A DNA stretch of 64,000 nt. Origin: an uncultured Pelagibacteraceae bacterium. GTDB lineage: Bacteria; Pseudomonadota; Alphaproteobacteria; Pelagibacterales; Pelagibacteraceae. The notes beneath the pieces are model-generated. The model was given only the letters and a program-made list of their open reading frames with translations. It ran no database searches and had not been told where the DNA came from. How positions within the stretch are numbered: position 1 is the stretch's first letter; every line of letters starts with the position of its first letter. The stretch lies in NCBI GenBank assembly GCA_902573465.1, contig CACGJX010000001.1, positions 142,271 to 206,270 on the forward strand, written 5' to 3'. The translations under genes were made by a program, and so were the position numbers. Of the stretch, positions 8,968 through 17,177 are shown in pieces.

Positions 8968-9384
8968 ATGGCCAAGAAAAAAAATAAAAGAAAAGTTTCT
9001 AAATCAGTAGTCGTTAAAGATCAACAGCTAGGAAAGAAAAAAGAAACTGCTAGAGAAAAGATGATTGGCCAATCTATTGGCTATAGATATGACGTTAATC
9101 TTCTGCCAGATTACAAAAAAATGACACCATTCCTTAAGAAGTATGTAGAAGCAATGGGCTGGGATGATTTGAATTGGTTAGAAGATGTTCATATGGGTTA
9201 TGAGGAAGGAAGGCCAGCTGTATTTTGTAGAAATGCTAATGGTTGGGTTACAATTCCATCATCAATTAAGTTGCCAGATAACCAACAAGACAGAGATATG
9301 ATAGCAAGAGAACTTTTGGTAAAATTTCAGATGTCACCAAAACATCCTCTTGTTGATTTGAAAAAAGCATACCTTAAATTTTAA
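8968..9384 (+). CDS. Uncharacterised 138-residue protein downstream of mgsC
   Basis: I do not recognise this family. The protein starts MAKKKNKRKVSK, a basic tail very like that of MgsC. An acidic, aromatic-rich globular part follows (YVEAMGWDDLNWLEDVHMGYEEGRP) from about residue 55, ending FQMSPKHPLVDLKKAYLKF. No signal peptide, membrane span or metal motif is visible. It starts 8 bases after the mgsC stop, so it is co-transcribed. The context suggests an accessory or assembly factor for the N-methylglutamate synthase complex, but nothing in the sequence proves it. Confidence 0.6.
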   Translation: MAKKKNKRKVSKSVVVKDQQLGKKKETAREKMIGQSIGYRYDVNLLPDYKKMTPFLKKYVEAMGWDDLNWLEDVHMGYEEGRPAVFCRNANGWVTIPSSIKLPDNQQDRDMIARELLVKFQMSPKHPLVDLKKAYLKF

Positions 9385-9388
9385 TTAC

Positions 9389-9448
9389 ACAATCTAAAGT
9401 TGATTATTTTTTAAAATCTATTGTCAATATTAGGTTTTATTAGATTGT
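9389..9448 (+). repeat. 9-bp inverted repeat in the leader of the ammonium transporter gene
   Basis: ACAATCTAA at 9389-9397 is the exact reverse complement of TTAGATTGT at 9440-9448, with 42 AT-rich bases between. The repeat lies in the 124-base gap before the transporter gene. It could close a structured leader, act as a weak terminator for the upstream operon, or be chance in AT-rich DNA. It does not match a riboswitch I know. Confidence 0.35.
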
Positions 9449-9508
9449 TTCATTTGTAACAACTTTCATAATTTTATAGGATTTTAAAAACTAATATGGA
9501 GAGAGAAT

Positions 9509-10909
9509 ATGACTGATCAGTTAGGTGCTCTTACTACTATATTTACGGAATTTTACTACTGGATTACAGTGGTGCTGATGTTTTTAATTCACGTCGGTTT
9601 CTGTATGTATGAAGTTGGAGCTTCTCGATACAAACACCATCAACATACTCTTATGAAAAACACGATGCTGATACCTTTGGTGACAGTAACTTGGTTTTTA
9701 TTTGGTTGGTGGATTTACTGGGCTTTCCCAACAGGACCGGGAATAGCACCTTCAATAATGAATGAAAGTACAGCATTAATCACTGATGAAACATTGTTTA
9801 GTGCTATGTGGCAAGTACCAACAAGTGATATAATGGCGGTTAATCTTGGAGATCACATTAATGGTGTTTTCTGGGCTGCCTTTTTATTATTTTCTTGGAC
9901 TGCTGCCTCAATCGTCTCTGGAGCAATAATTGAAAGAATAACTACTTTTGCTTTTGGTATTTTAGCAATAGCAATTGGTTCAGTATTCTGGACAATTGAT
10001 GCTGCTTGGGGATGGCACTTTGATGGTTGGATGTTAAAAATTTTAGGATATCATGATGCCTATGCATCCGGAGTAATTCACGCTATAGCTGGTGGATTTG
10101 CTTTAGGTGTTCTAATGGTTTTAGGACCAAGAATTGGAAAATTCTCATCAAGTGGTGAACCAAGAAATATTGGACCAAGAAATCCTTGGCTAGTAACAAT
10201 TGGATTATTTCTAATTTATACTGGTTTCTGGGGATTCTATGCGGCATGTAATATACCAATATTTGATCTTGGACCAGAGTACGGCATGGAAGGTATATCT
10301 TATTGGACAGCTACAAACATTTATGTAACGCCTACTACACTTAGCGGTATTACTTTTAACTTCTTGATGTCACTATCAGGAGGATTATTAGCTGGATACT
10401 GGATTGCAAAAGGTGATCCATTCTGGACTTACTCAAGTGGACTAGCGGGTATTATATGTGCTTCAGCTGGAAATGATTTATATCATCCAATTCAATCAAT
10501 GATCATAGGTATGATCGGTGTTGTAATTTCTTACAAACTACATTATTTCGTTGAACGTAAGTTCAAAATTGATGATGCAGTAGGTGCTGTTGCAGTACAC
10601 GGTTATGCAGGATTTATAGGTCTTGTAATTTGTGGTTTTGTTTTAAATGGTTATCCATCATCTGGTTACAGTGTTGGAGCTATGTGGGACGGAACTACCT
10701 ATGCATCAATAAATCCTTTAGGTATGTTCTTAGGAGCAATAATTATGTTCTTTGTTCTGGGATTAATACCAGGCTATATCATTGCAAAAGTATTACACGG
10801 AATGGGTAAATTAAGAATTCCGCGTGAAGCTGAAATAGCTGGACTAGACTATGAAATGATGGAAACTGCTAAATCTGACGAAAAAGCAGTTGCCTCAGCA
10901 ACCAGGTAA
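9509..10909 (+). CDS. amt: Ammonium/methylammonium transporter (Amt family)
   Basis: A 466-residue polytopic inner-membrane protein with about eleven hydrophobic spans and the Amt pore landmarks. The first pore histidine lies in SGVIHAIAGG (about residue 193) and the second in VAVHGYAG (about 367), so the twin-His pair is kept. It imports ammonium and may take methylammonium. A GGAGAGAG Shine-Dalgarno precedes the ATG. Its place after the mgs genes and before a second glutamine synthetase homologue suggests it feeds amine nitrogen to these ligases. No glnK gene, the usual partner of amtB, is adjacent; a 76-residue single-span protein is there instead. Confidence 0.88.
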   Translation: MTDQLGALTTIFTEFYYWITVVLMFLIHVGFCMYEVGASRYKHHQHTLMKNTMLIPLVTVTWFLFGWWIYWAFPTGPGIAPSIMNESTALITDETLFSAMWQVPTSDIMAVNLGDHINGVFWAAFLLFSWTAASIVSGAIIERITTFAFGILAIAIGSVFWTIDAAWGWHFDGWMLKILGYHDAYASGVIHAIAGGFALGVLMVLGPRIGKFSSSGEPRNIGPRNPWLVTIGLFLIYTGFWGFYAACNIPIFDLGPEYGMEGISYWTATNIYVTPTTLSGITFNFLMSLSGGLLAGYWIAKGDPFWTYSSGLAGIICASAGNDLYHPIQSMIIGMIGVVISYKLHYFVERKFKIDDAVGAVAVHGYAGFIGLVICGFVLNGYPSSGYSVGAMWDGTTYASINPLGMFLGAIIMFFVLGLIPGYIIAKVLHGMGKLRIPREAEIAGLDYEMMETAKSDEKAVASATR

Positions 10910-10921
10910 AGGAGGAATAAT

Positions 10922-11152
10922 ATGGCGACAGTTACAAATTGGATTGATCACCTAAATAAACCAGCAGAGGAAGTTGCTGGTGCTATTTATCCTGGTGCTG
11001 GATCTAGTGAAGGAATATTAGTAATACTTGCTATAATTATATGGATTGGTTGGCATGTTTTGACTGCTAAATCTGAAAGTGATGAGCTTGAAAGATTAGC
11101 AAGAAAAAGACATGGTCCAAATGACCATAAAAGCAATATTACTGATTGGTAA
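10922..11152 (+). CDS. Single-span membrane microprotein linked to amt
   Basis: A 76-residue protein with one transmembrane helix (about residues 29-48, ILVILAIIIWIGWHVL) followed by a charged cytoplasmic-type tail (ELERLARKRHGPNDHK). An AAAGGAGG Shine-Dalgarno sits 12 bases after the amt stop, and a strong terminator follows the gene, so it is the last gene of the amt transcript. The family is unknown to me. A regulatory or stabilising subunit of the transporter is an inference from position. Confidence 0.65.
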   Translation: MATVTNWIDHLNKPAEEVAGAIYPGAGSSEGILVILAIIIWIGWHVLTAKSESDELERLARKRHGPNDHKSNITDW

Positions 11153-11168
11153 TTAAATTAAAAAATTT

Positions 11169-11201
11169 GGGCGCTACAACTTTTGTGGCGCCCTTTTTTT
11201 T
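11169..11201 (+). terminator. Rho-independent terminator after the amt unit
   Basis: A GC-rich stem GGGCGCTACA / TGTGGCGCCC (one G-T wobble) with a five-base loop is followed by eight T residues. It is the clearest terminator in the first 30 kb and closes the methylamine/ammonium transcript. Confidence 0.9.
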
Positions 11202-11206
11202 GTCAT

Positions 11207-11365
11207 ATGTCAGAAGAAAACAAAGATAACGAGGAACTTAGACCAACTAAGATGAGGGGCGTTGCTTTTCCAAAAGCAAAGTATGGAGCAATATTAGCCG
11301 TAATTATAATTATTGTTGTAAATCTAATTTTTTATAAGGAAACAATTTTATCATTTTTAAAATAA
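11207..11365 (+). CDS. Small membrane protein of unknown function
   Basis: A 52-residue product (from ATG at 11207) with an acidic N-terminus (MSEENKDNEE), a basic stretch and one transmembrane helix at about residues 27-44 (GAILAVIIIIVVNLIFY). It begins six bases past the T-tract of the preceding terminator and ends 17 bases before the type III glutamine synthetase homologue. It may thus be the first gene of that transcript. An in-frame ATG-less extension to 11183 would run into the terminator and is unlikely. Function unknown. Confidence 0.5.
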   Translation: MSEENKDNEELRPTKMRGVAFPKAKYGAILAVIIIIVVNLIFYKETILSFLK

Positions 11366-11382
11366 TTGTGTTAACTTAAGTT

Positions 11383-12708
11383 ATGCCAAAAAATTTATTC
11401 AAAATTGCTAAGGAAAAAAAAATTAAATATTTTTTGATAAGTTTTGTTGATTTATTTGGAGTGCTTAGATCAAAACTTGTGCCAGCACACGCAATAAAAG
11501 AAATGCAAGAAACTGGTGCAGGATTTGCAGGATTTGCTGCTTGGTTAGATATGACACCTGCAGACTCAGACATGTTTGGAATTCCAGATCCAGATAGTTT
11601 AATTCAATTACCCTGGAACAAAGAAGTTGGTTGGCTTGCATCAGATCTTTGGATGAATGGAAAACCTGTAGATGCCTCTCCAAGAATAATGCTGAAGAAA
11701 CAAATTAAAAAACTCTCAAAACAAGGATTGACTATGAAATCTGGCGTAGAGTGTGAGTATTTTTTAATATCTCCTGATGGAGATTCCATCGCTGACACAA
11801 GGGATACTCAATCAAAACCTTGTTATGATCAATCTGCTCTAATGAGAAGGTACGATTTAATTAAAGAAATTTGCGACTGTATGATTGAAATGGGATGGGG
11901 TCCTTATCAAAATGATCACGAGGACGCTAATGGTCAATTTGAAATGAATTGGGATTACTCAGATTGCTTAAAGACAGCGGACAGACATACGTTTTTTAAA
12001 TACATGGTAAAAACTATTGCTGAAAAACATGGTTTAAGAGCTACGTTTATGCCCAAACCATTTGAGAATTTAACTGGAAATGGTTGTCATGCACATATTT
12101 CGGTTTGGGATGGAAAGAAAAATAAATTTTTGGACAAGTCTAATAACTTAGGTCTTAGTAGAATGGCTTATAATTTTTTAGGTGGAGTAATAAAACATGC
12201 TTCATCTTTATCTGCTTTTTTTAATCCTACAATAAATAGTTATAGAAGGATTAATGCACCACCAACAAAGTCAGGTGCATCATGGTCACCAAGTAGTATC
12301 TCTTACACTGGTAATAATAGAACTCATATGATTAGAATTCCTGATCCAGGAAGGTTTGAATTAAGATTAATGGATGGATCGGCTAACCCTTATTTGCTGC
12401 AAGCAAGTGTTCTCGCAGCTGGAATTAATGGTATTAAAAACAAAATAGATCCTGGAAAGCCTCTTAATTGTAATATGTATGAAGATTTTTCAAAATATCC
12501 AAATCTGCCAAAACTTCCTGATGAGTTAGATCAATCGTTAAAACAATTAAAACAAAATAAAGAAATGAATGATGCTTTTGGTGCTGATGTAATCAATAGC
12601 TATATAAAACTTAGAAGTACAGAAATAAAAGAATTTAACAACATAGAAAGATTTGATAAATCAAAACCTATAACTAAATGGGAAAGACAAAACACTCTAG
12701 ATTGTTAA
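11383..12708 (+). CDS. glnT: Type III glutamine synthetase / gamma-glutamylmethylamide synthetase homologue
   Basis: A 441-residue glutamine synthetase-fold enzyme close to rhizobial GlnT. The N-terminus KIKYFLISFVDLFGVLRSKL, the metal site GVECEYFL, NDHEDANGQFEMN, GNGCHAHISVWD, NPTINSYRR and PDPGRFELRLMDG are all present. Proteins of this length and type include both GlnT and characterised gamma-glutamylmethylamide synthetases, so it is the stronger GmaS candidate by sequence. The paralogue at 4261-5730 is stronger by position. No adenylylation-type C-terminal tyrosine loop is obvious. It ends one base before the next gene, an ammonia-lyase homologue. Confidence 0.82.
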   Translation: MPKNLFKIAKEKKIKYFLISFVDLFGVLRSKLVPAHAIKEMQETGAGFAGFAAWLDMTPADSDMFGIPDPDSLIQLPWNKEVGWLASDLWMNGKPVDASPRIMLKKQIKKLSKQGLTMKSGVECEYFLISPDGDSIADTRDTQSKPCYDQSALMRRYDLIKEICDCMIEMGWGPYQNDHEDANGQFEMNWDYSDCLKTADRHTFFKYMVKTIAEKHGLRATFMPKPFENLTGNGCHAHISVWDGKKNKFLDKSNNLGLSRMAYNFLGGVIKHASSLSAFFNPTINSYRRINAPPTKSGASWSPSSISYTGNNRTHMIRIPDPGRFELRLMDGSANPYLLQASVLAAGINGIKNKIDPGKPLNCNMYEDFSKYPNLPKLPDELDQSLKQLKQNKEMNDAFGADVINSYIKLRSTEIKEFNNIERFDKSKPITKWERQNTLDC

Positions 12709-12709
12709 A

Positions 12710-13843
12710 GTGAAGAGTTTAAAAAATCTTAAAAGCTGGAAATATAAAAAATTATTAAGAAATAATCGTTATAATTTTAAAAGAAGTTATGTTTTAAAAC
12801 ATCTTCCTTCTGCTTTAATCACTAATGCTTTTAAATCAATTTCGAGTTGGAAGAATTATAAAGCAACTCCCCTACTATCACTTGATAAATTAAATAAAAA
12901 TTTAAAACTGAATAATATATTTTATAAGGATGAGTCTAAAAGATTTCATTTAAAGTCGTTTAAAGCATTAGGGGGAGCATACGCAGTAGAGAAGATATCT
13001 AAAGGAAAAAAAAATATTGTTATTTCATCAGCAACAGCCGGTAATCATGGTAGGTCTGTTGCTTGGGGAGCAAAAAGATTAAATTTAAAGTGTAAAATTT
13101 TTGTAAGTCAATATGTAAGCCAAACAAGACTTCGTGAAATTGAGAAATTTGGCGCCGAGGTAATAAGGGTTAAAGGAAATTATGAAGATTCGTTAGAGGA
13201 ATGTAAAAGACTTTCAAAAAAAAATAATTGGCAAATAGTTCAGGATGTCTCTACCAAAAACTATAAATATGTTCCCCAGCTTACAATGGCTGGATATTCT
13301 ATTATGATAAAAGAAATATCTAAACAAACAAACCATTATATAACTCACATATTTGTTCAAGCTGGTGTCGGAGGATTAGCAGCAGGTGTAGTTGCTGGGG
13401 TAGCAAAATATTTTAAAAGAATTCCAAGAATAATTGTTGTTGAACCTGATAGAGCTGATTGTGTTCTTCAGAGTGTTAAAGCAAATAAAATGAAAAAAAT
13501 AAGAATAAAAAAAGAAAGTATTATGGGTGGGATGTCATGTAATGAAATGTCACTTGTCCCATGGCAAATACTTAAAAAAACTTCTAACTATTGTGTATCT
13601 GTTACTGACAATAATGTTGCTAAAACGACCGCGTTGTTAAAAGATAGAAAACTAAGTAGATTTTCAATCATAGGGGGTGAATGTGCAACCCCTGGAGTTA
13701 TTGCTCTTATAGGTTTAGCTAACAATTTTAAAGCACGAAAATCACTGAATTTAAACGAGTACTCTAACATTCTTGTCATTGGATGCGAAGGAAATGCAGA
13801 TGTTAAACTTTACAAACAGCTGCTATCTAAAGGGAGAAAATAA
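12710..13843 (+). CDS. Diaminopropionate ammonia-lyase-like PLP enzyme
   Basis: A 377-residue fold-type II pyridoxal-phosphate enzyme. The likely Schiff-base lysine is in LKSFKALGGAYA. The substrate loop SATAGNHGRSVAWGA, the glycine loop VQAGVGGLAAGV, VVEPDRADC and IMGGMSCNE follow in the order seen in DpaL/YgeX. The enzyme would deaminate 2,3-diaminopropionate, or a related amino acid, to ketoacid and ammonia. The frame begins with GTG at 12710, one base after the glnT-like stop, and no nearer ATG preserves the N-terminal region. Pairing with a glutamine synthetase homologue suggests release and recapture of ammonia. A threonine dehydratase-like activity is the main alternative. Confidence 0.75.
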   Translation: MKSLKNLKSWKYKKLLRNNRYNFKRSYVLKHLPSALITNAFKSISSWKNYKATPLLSLDKLNKNLKLNNIFYKDESKRFHLKSFKALGGAYAVEKISKGKKNIVISSATAGNHGRSVAWGAKRLNLKCKIFVSQYVSQTRLREIEKFGAEVIRVKGNYEDSLEECKRLSKKNNWQIVQDVSTKNYKYVPQLTMAGYSIMIKEISKQTNHYITHIFVQAGVGGLAAGVVAGVAKYFKRIPRIIVVEPDRADCVLQSVKANKMKKIRIKKESIMGGMSCNEMSLVPWQILKKTSNYCVSVTDNNVAKTTALLKDRKLSRFSIIGGECATPGVIALIGLANNFKARKSLNLNEYSNILVIGCEGNADVKLYKQLLSKGRK

Positions 13844-13850
13844 TATTTAT

Positions 13851-15272
13851 ATGACAAAAAATGCAATAGCTTGGATAAGGGAAGACTTTAGAATCGAACA
13901 CAATCCTGCTCTCTCATATGCCACACAAAATCATGAAAATGTTATTGCTTTATTTATTTATAATAAAGCCGATTTTGATCACAAAAGAGAAGCACAAAAG
14001 TGGTGGCTATTTAAATCTTTAGAAATATTTAAATCAGAATTATCTAAATACAAAATTAATCTTCAAATATTAGCGGGAGATGAATTAGATATATTTTCTA
14101 AAATTAAAAAAAAAGATGATGTTTCAATATATTGGAATAAAATTTATGAACCTGATGTAATTGCAAAAGGAAAAAAAATTAGAGATGTTTTCTTAAAAAA
14201 TGAAGTCGAATTTAAATATTTTAAAGGAAATATTTTAAATGAGTTTCAGGAAGTTACCAAAAATGATGGAACACCCTTTAAAGTATTCACTCCTTTCTGG
14301 AGAAATGCTGAACAAAAATATTTAGGTTTACCACCAAGTAAAAATTATATTGTAAAGAAAAAAACAAAAATAATATCTTTCTTCAAAAATTGTGTTGAAC
14401 CAAAAAGTATTTTACCAAAAAAAAATTGGTATAAAAAATTTGAGAATTATTGGAAAGTATCAGAAAATGATTCAAAAAAAGTTCTGAGCAATTTGATTAA
14501 TGAAAAGATTAAAGATTACGGTTCAGCTAGAGATTTTCCTTCTATAGAAGGCACATCAAAGTTATCTCCTTATATCAAACACGGACAAATACATGTAACC
14601 ACGATTTGGAAAAAATGTAACGAAATAAAATCTAAAGGTATTGGTTATAGAAAATATATCAATGAACTAGGTTGGCGTGAGTTCTCACATAGTTTAATTA
14701 ATTATTTCCCTGAGTTCTTAAAAGGAAATTACAGAAAAGAATTTGATAAATTTCCTTGGGTAAAAAATGAAAAATTTTTGAAAGCATGGAAATCAGGAAT
14801 GACTGGTTATCCGATTGTTGATGCTGGTATGAGAGAATTATATGAAACAGGTTGGATGCATAACAGAATAAGAATGGTAGTTGGTTCTTTTCTAGTAAAA
14901 CATTTAAGAATTAATTGGACTGAAGGTGAAAAACATTTTAGAAATTGTTTACTTGATTTTAATAAAGCCAATAATGTAGCTCAGTGGCAATGGGTTGCAG
15001 GTTGTGGAGCAGATGCAGCTCCATACTTCAGGATTTTCAATCCTATTCTTCAAGGTGAAAAGTTTGATAAAGAGGGAAAATATGTAAAAAAATGGATCCC
15101 AGAATTAAGCAAAGTTCCTCAAAAATTTATTCACAAACCTTGGGAAATGGAGATGAAATATCAACAAGCAATAAACACTATTATAGGAAAAGATTATCCA
15201 AAACCAGTAGTGATACATGAAGAGGCAAGAGCTTCTGCGTTAAAAGCTTTTCAAAGTTTGAAAAAAAATTAA
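13851..15272 (+). CDS. phrB: Deoxyribodipyrimidine photolyase (class I type)
   Basis: Repairs UV-induced cyclobutane pyrimidine dimers using light. The 473-residue product begins AIAWIREDFRIEHNPAL, the photolyase N-terminal alpha/beta domain. It carries the FAD-binding region WMHNRIRMVVGSFLVKHL and WQWVAGCGADAAPYFRIFNP. The tryptophan, asparagine and alanine positions are those of class I CPD photolyases. ATG at 13851 is preceded by AGGGAG and lies seven bases after the preceding stop; an upstream extension to 13773 would overlap that gene. The stop overlaps that of yjbQ on the other strand by four bases. A DASH or animal-type cryptochrome is less likely. Confidence 0.88.
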   Translation: MTKNAIAWIREDFRIEHNPALSYATQNHENVIALFIYNKADFDHKREAQKWWLFKSLEIFKSELSKYKINLQILAGDELDIFSKIKKKDDVSIYWNKIYEPDVIAKGKKIRDVFLKNEVEFKYFKGNILNEFQEVTKNDGTPFKVFTPFWRNAEQKYLGLPPSKNYIVKKKTKIISFFKNCVEPKSILPKKNWYKKFENYWKVSENDSKKVLSNLINEKIKDYGSARDFPSIEGTSKLSPYIKHGQIHVTTIWKKCNEIKSKGIGYRKYINELGWREFSHSLINYFPEFLKGNYRKEFDKFPWVKNEKFLKAWKSGMTGYPIVDAGMRELYETGWMHNRIRMVVGSFLVKHLRINWTEGEKHFRNCLLDFNKANNVAQWQWVAGCGADAAPYFRIFNPILQGEKFDKEGKYVKKWIPELSKVPQKFIHKPWEMEMKYQQAINTIIGKDYPKPVVIHEEARASALKAFQSLKKN

Positions 15273-15691
15273 ACTTCTCCTAAAAAATGATGAATTATAG
15301 TTCTGGTCTGTGGGTTTAATCTATGCTCAAATAAATAAATACCCTGCCAAGTTCCAAGTAATAATTCTCCATTTTCAACACTAAGAGAAATTTGATTATT
15401 GGTTAAACTTGATTTTATGTGTGCAGGCATATCATCTTTACCTTCAGTTGTATGAACATATAACTTATTATCCATTGGTGCGATTTTATTAAAATAATTG
15501 ATTAAGTCAGTTTGGACATCAGGGTCTGCATTTTCTTGAATTATTAAAGAGGCACTGGTGTGTTGAATACTTAAATTAAGTATACCATTTTTAAATTTAT
15601 TTTTCTTGATCCAATTGATTGTTTCATCAGTGAATTCATACAATTTTTGCCCATTGGTATTCATTTTAAAATTATTGAATTTTTGTATCAT
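15269..15691 (-). CDS. yjbQ: YjbQ family protein (UPF0047)
   Basis: A 140-residue protein of the YjbQ/UPF0047 family, recognised from LNLSIQHTSASLIIQENADPDV, the DDMPAHIKSSL segment and GTWQGIYLFEHR. These hold the conserved histidines and glutamate. Members have weak thiamine-phosphate synthase activity in vitro, and the true cell role is unsettled. It overlaps zapE by four bases upstream and the photolyase stop by four bases downstream. Confidence 0.85.
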   Translation of the reverse strand: MIQKFNNFKMNTNGQKLYEFTDETINWIKKNKFKNGILNLSIQHTSASLIIQENADPDVQTDLINYFNKIAPMDNKLYVHTTEGKDDMPAHIKSSLTNNQISLSVENGELLLGTWQGIYLFEHRLNPQTRTIIHHFLGEV

Positions 15692-16746
15692 AAATTAAAG
15701 TTTGATGATGTTAGTTCATAAAGACGGCTAATTGTACGATTAAATGGTTCTTTTAATGATTTAGATGACGTTAATTCATCTAGATTTTTTTCAGCGGTGA
15801 CGGCAATAGGTATTTTCTTATCATAAAATATATCAATTAAAGTTATGAAACGCTGTTGTTGATTTGAGTTTATGTCATCAAACTTTGGTATTTTATCAAT
15901 AACCATGAATTTAGAGACTTTAGCTATCTCGAGATAATCCTCGGCGCCCAAGTTTTTGTTACATAACTCATCAAATGTTAATCTTACAACTCCCTCATAG
16001 AATTCTTTAATTAGAAATTCTCTCCCTTTAATATCAAGACTGAGAGTAGTTTTTTTTTTATCCTTTGTAATAATCCTAAAAAATTTGTTGATTTTAAAAT
16101 TACTTTCTTGATTAAGTGGGGAGAAAAATCTATCATTTTGGTTTTCTTTTGATTTTCTATAATCATCCTCAATAACAAGTTCATGTTCGAGTGTCTTTTT
16201 TTTCATGATCTCAATAAAAGGTTTAAACTGATCTCGTTGGAGACCATCCTTATATAAATCAGAAATTTGAATATTAGAGGTGATAATTATTCTTATATTC
16301 TCACTAAATATCTTATCAAACAATTTACCCAATATCATAGCATCTACTATATTGGTAACTTGAAATTCATCAAAATATACTAATATAGCCTTTGATTTTA
16401 ATTCTTTAACAAATAAATAAATAATATCCTCATCTCCCTTATTCTTGTTTTCATGAACAAAATCATGAAAATTTAACATAAACTCATTAAAGTGAAGTCT
16501 TAGTTTTTTTTCAGGCATAAAATCATAAAAAAAATCTAAGATCATTGTTTTTCCAACACCAACACCTCCATGAAGATAAAAACCTTTTTTATAATTTTCT
16601 TTTTTAAAAAAATTGAAGATCGAAGAATGAAAATTTTTATTATAAAAATCTTGAAGTAATTTAATTGTCGTTATTTGTTTGTGATTAATTTCTAAATTTT
16701 TTGAATTACAAAATAATCTAAATTTTTCCTCAAGATTTGCGGACAT
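15688..16746 (-). CDS. zapE: Cell division ATPase ZapE (AFG1-like)
   Basis: A P-loop ATPase of about 352 residues. Walker A is GGVGVGKTM near residue 57, Walker B is ILVYFDEFQVTN near 135, and the sensor-like IIITSNI lies near 165. The family (AFG1/ZapE) is linked to Z-ring constriction in bacteria. The start is taken as ATG at 16746; a TTG three bases further upstream is also in frame. The ATG overlaps the cupin gene's stop by one base. It heads into yjbQ with a four-base overlap, so the two are co-transcribed. Confidence 0.87.
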   Translation of the reverse strand: MSANLEEKFRLFCNSKNLEINHKQITTIKLLQDFYNKNFHSSIFNFFKKENYKKGFYLHGGVGVGKTMILDFFYDFMPEKKLRLHFNEFMLNFHDFVHENKNKGDEDIIYLFVKELKSKAILVYFDEFQVTNIVDAMILGKLFDKIFSENIRIIITSNIQISDLYKDGLQRDQFKPFIEIMKKKTLEHELVIEDDYRKSKENQNDRFFSPLNQESNFKINKFFRIITKDKKKTTLSLDIKGREFLIKEFYEGVVRLTFDELCNKNLGAEDYLEIAKVSKFMVIDKIPKFDDINSNQQQRFITLIDIFYDKKIPIAVTAEKNLDELTSSKSLKEPFNRTISRLYELTSSNFNL

Positions 16747-17177
16747 CAATTTTTTTTTGATTTAAAATCAATGCCATATTCTGATCTTGGACCTTTCCTT
16801 AAACCAAATGGACCAGAAATAAAAATTGTCATTGGTTTAGTCCCAGGCTCTAAATCTACTCTATGATATGCATTAGCAGATCTAAACCCAATATAGCCAG
16901 GTTTTCTCCAAAATTTTCCTTCTTTAGTTGTTTCCCAATAACCACCTCTTATCACAATCGTAATATATGGGAAAAGATGATTATGTACTCCTTCGCCGTG
17001 ATCATCAGCTAACATTTCATGAATAAGTATATTAAATGGGAACCATTTTGGTCTATGTCTGAAAATTAAATAATATCTATTCATCCAAGGTTTTGCTAAA
17101 TCAAATCTTTGGTGCGAGGGTCCTCTATCTAAAACAATTTTTTTTCTACCTAGCTTATCTAATAATTTTAAAAACAT
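16746..17177 (-). CDS. Cupin-fold protein
   Basis: A 143-residue protein with a cupin core. HEMLADDHGEGVHNHLFPYI (about residues 51-70) supplies several histidines for a metal site, and AYHRVDLEPGTKPMTIFISG forms the second cupin motif. No further domain is present, so a dioxygenase-like or sugar-binding role cannot be chosen. It sits in a tight run between the bamB-like gene and zapE. Confidence 0.65.
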   Translation of the reverse strand: MFLKLLDKLGRKKIVLDRGPSHQRFDLAKPWMNRYYLIFRHRPKWFPFNILIHEMLADDHGEGVHNHLFPYITIVIRGGYWETTKEGKFWRKPGYIGFRSANAYHRVDLEPGTKPMTIFISGPFGLRKGPRSEYGIDFKSKKN

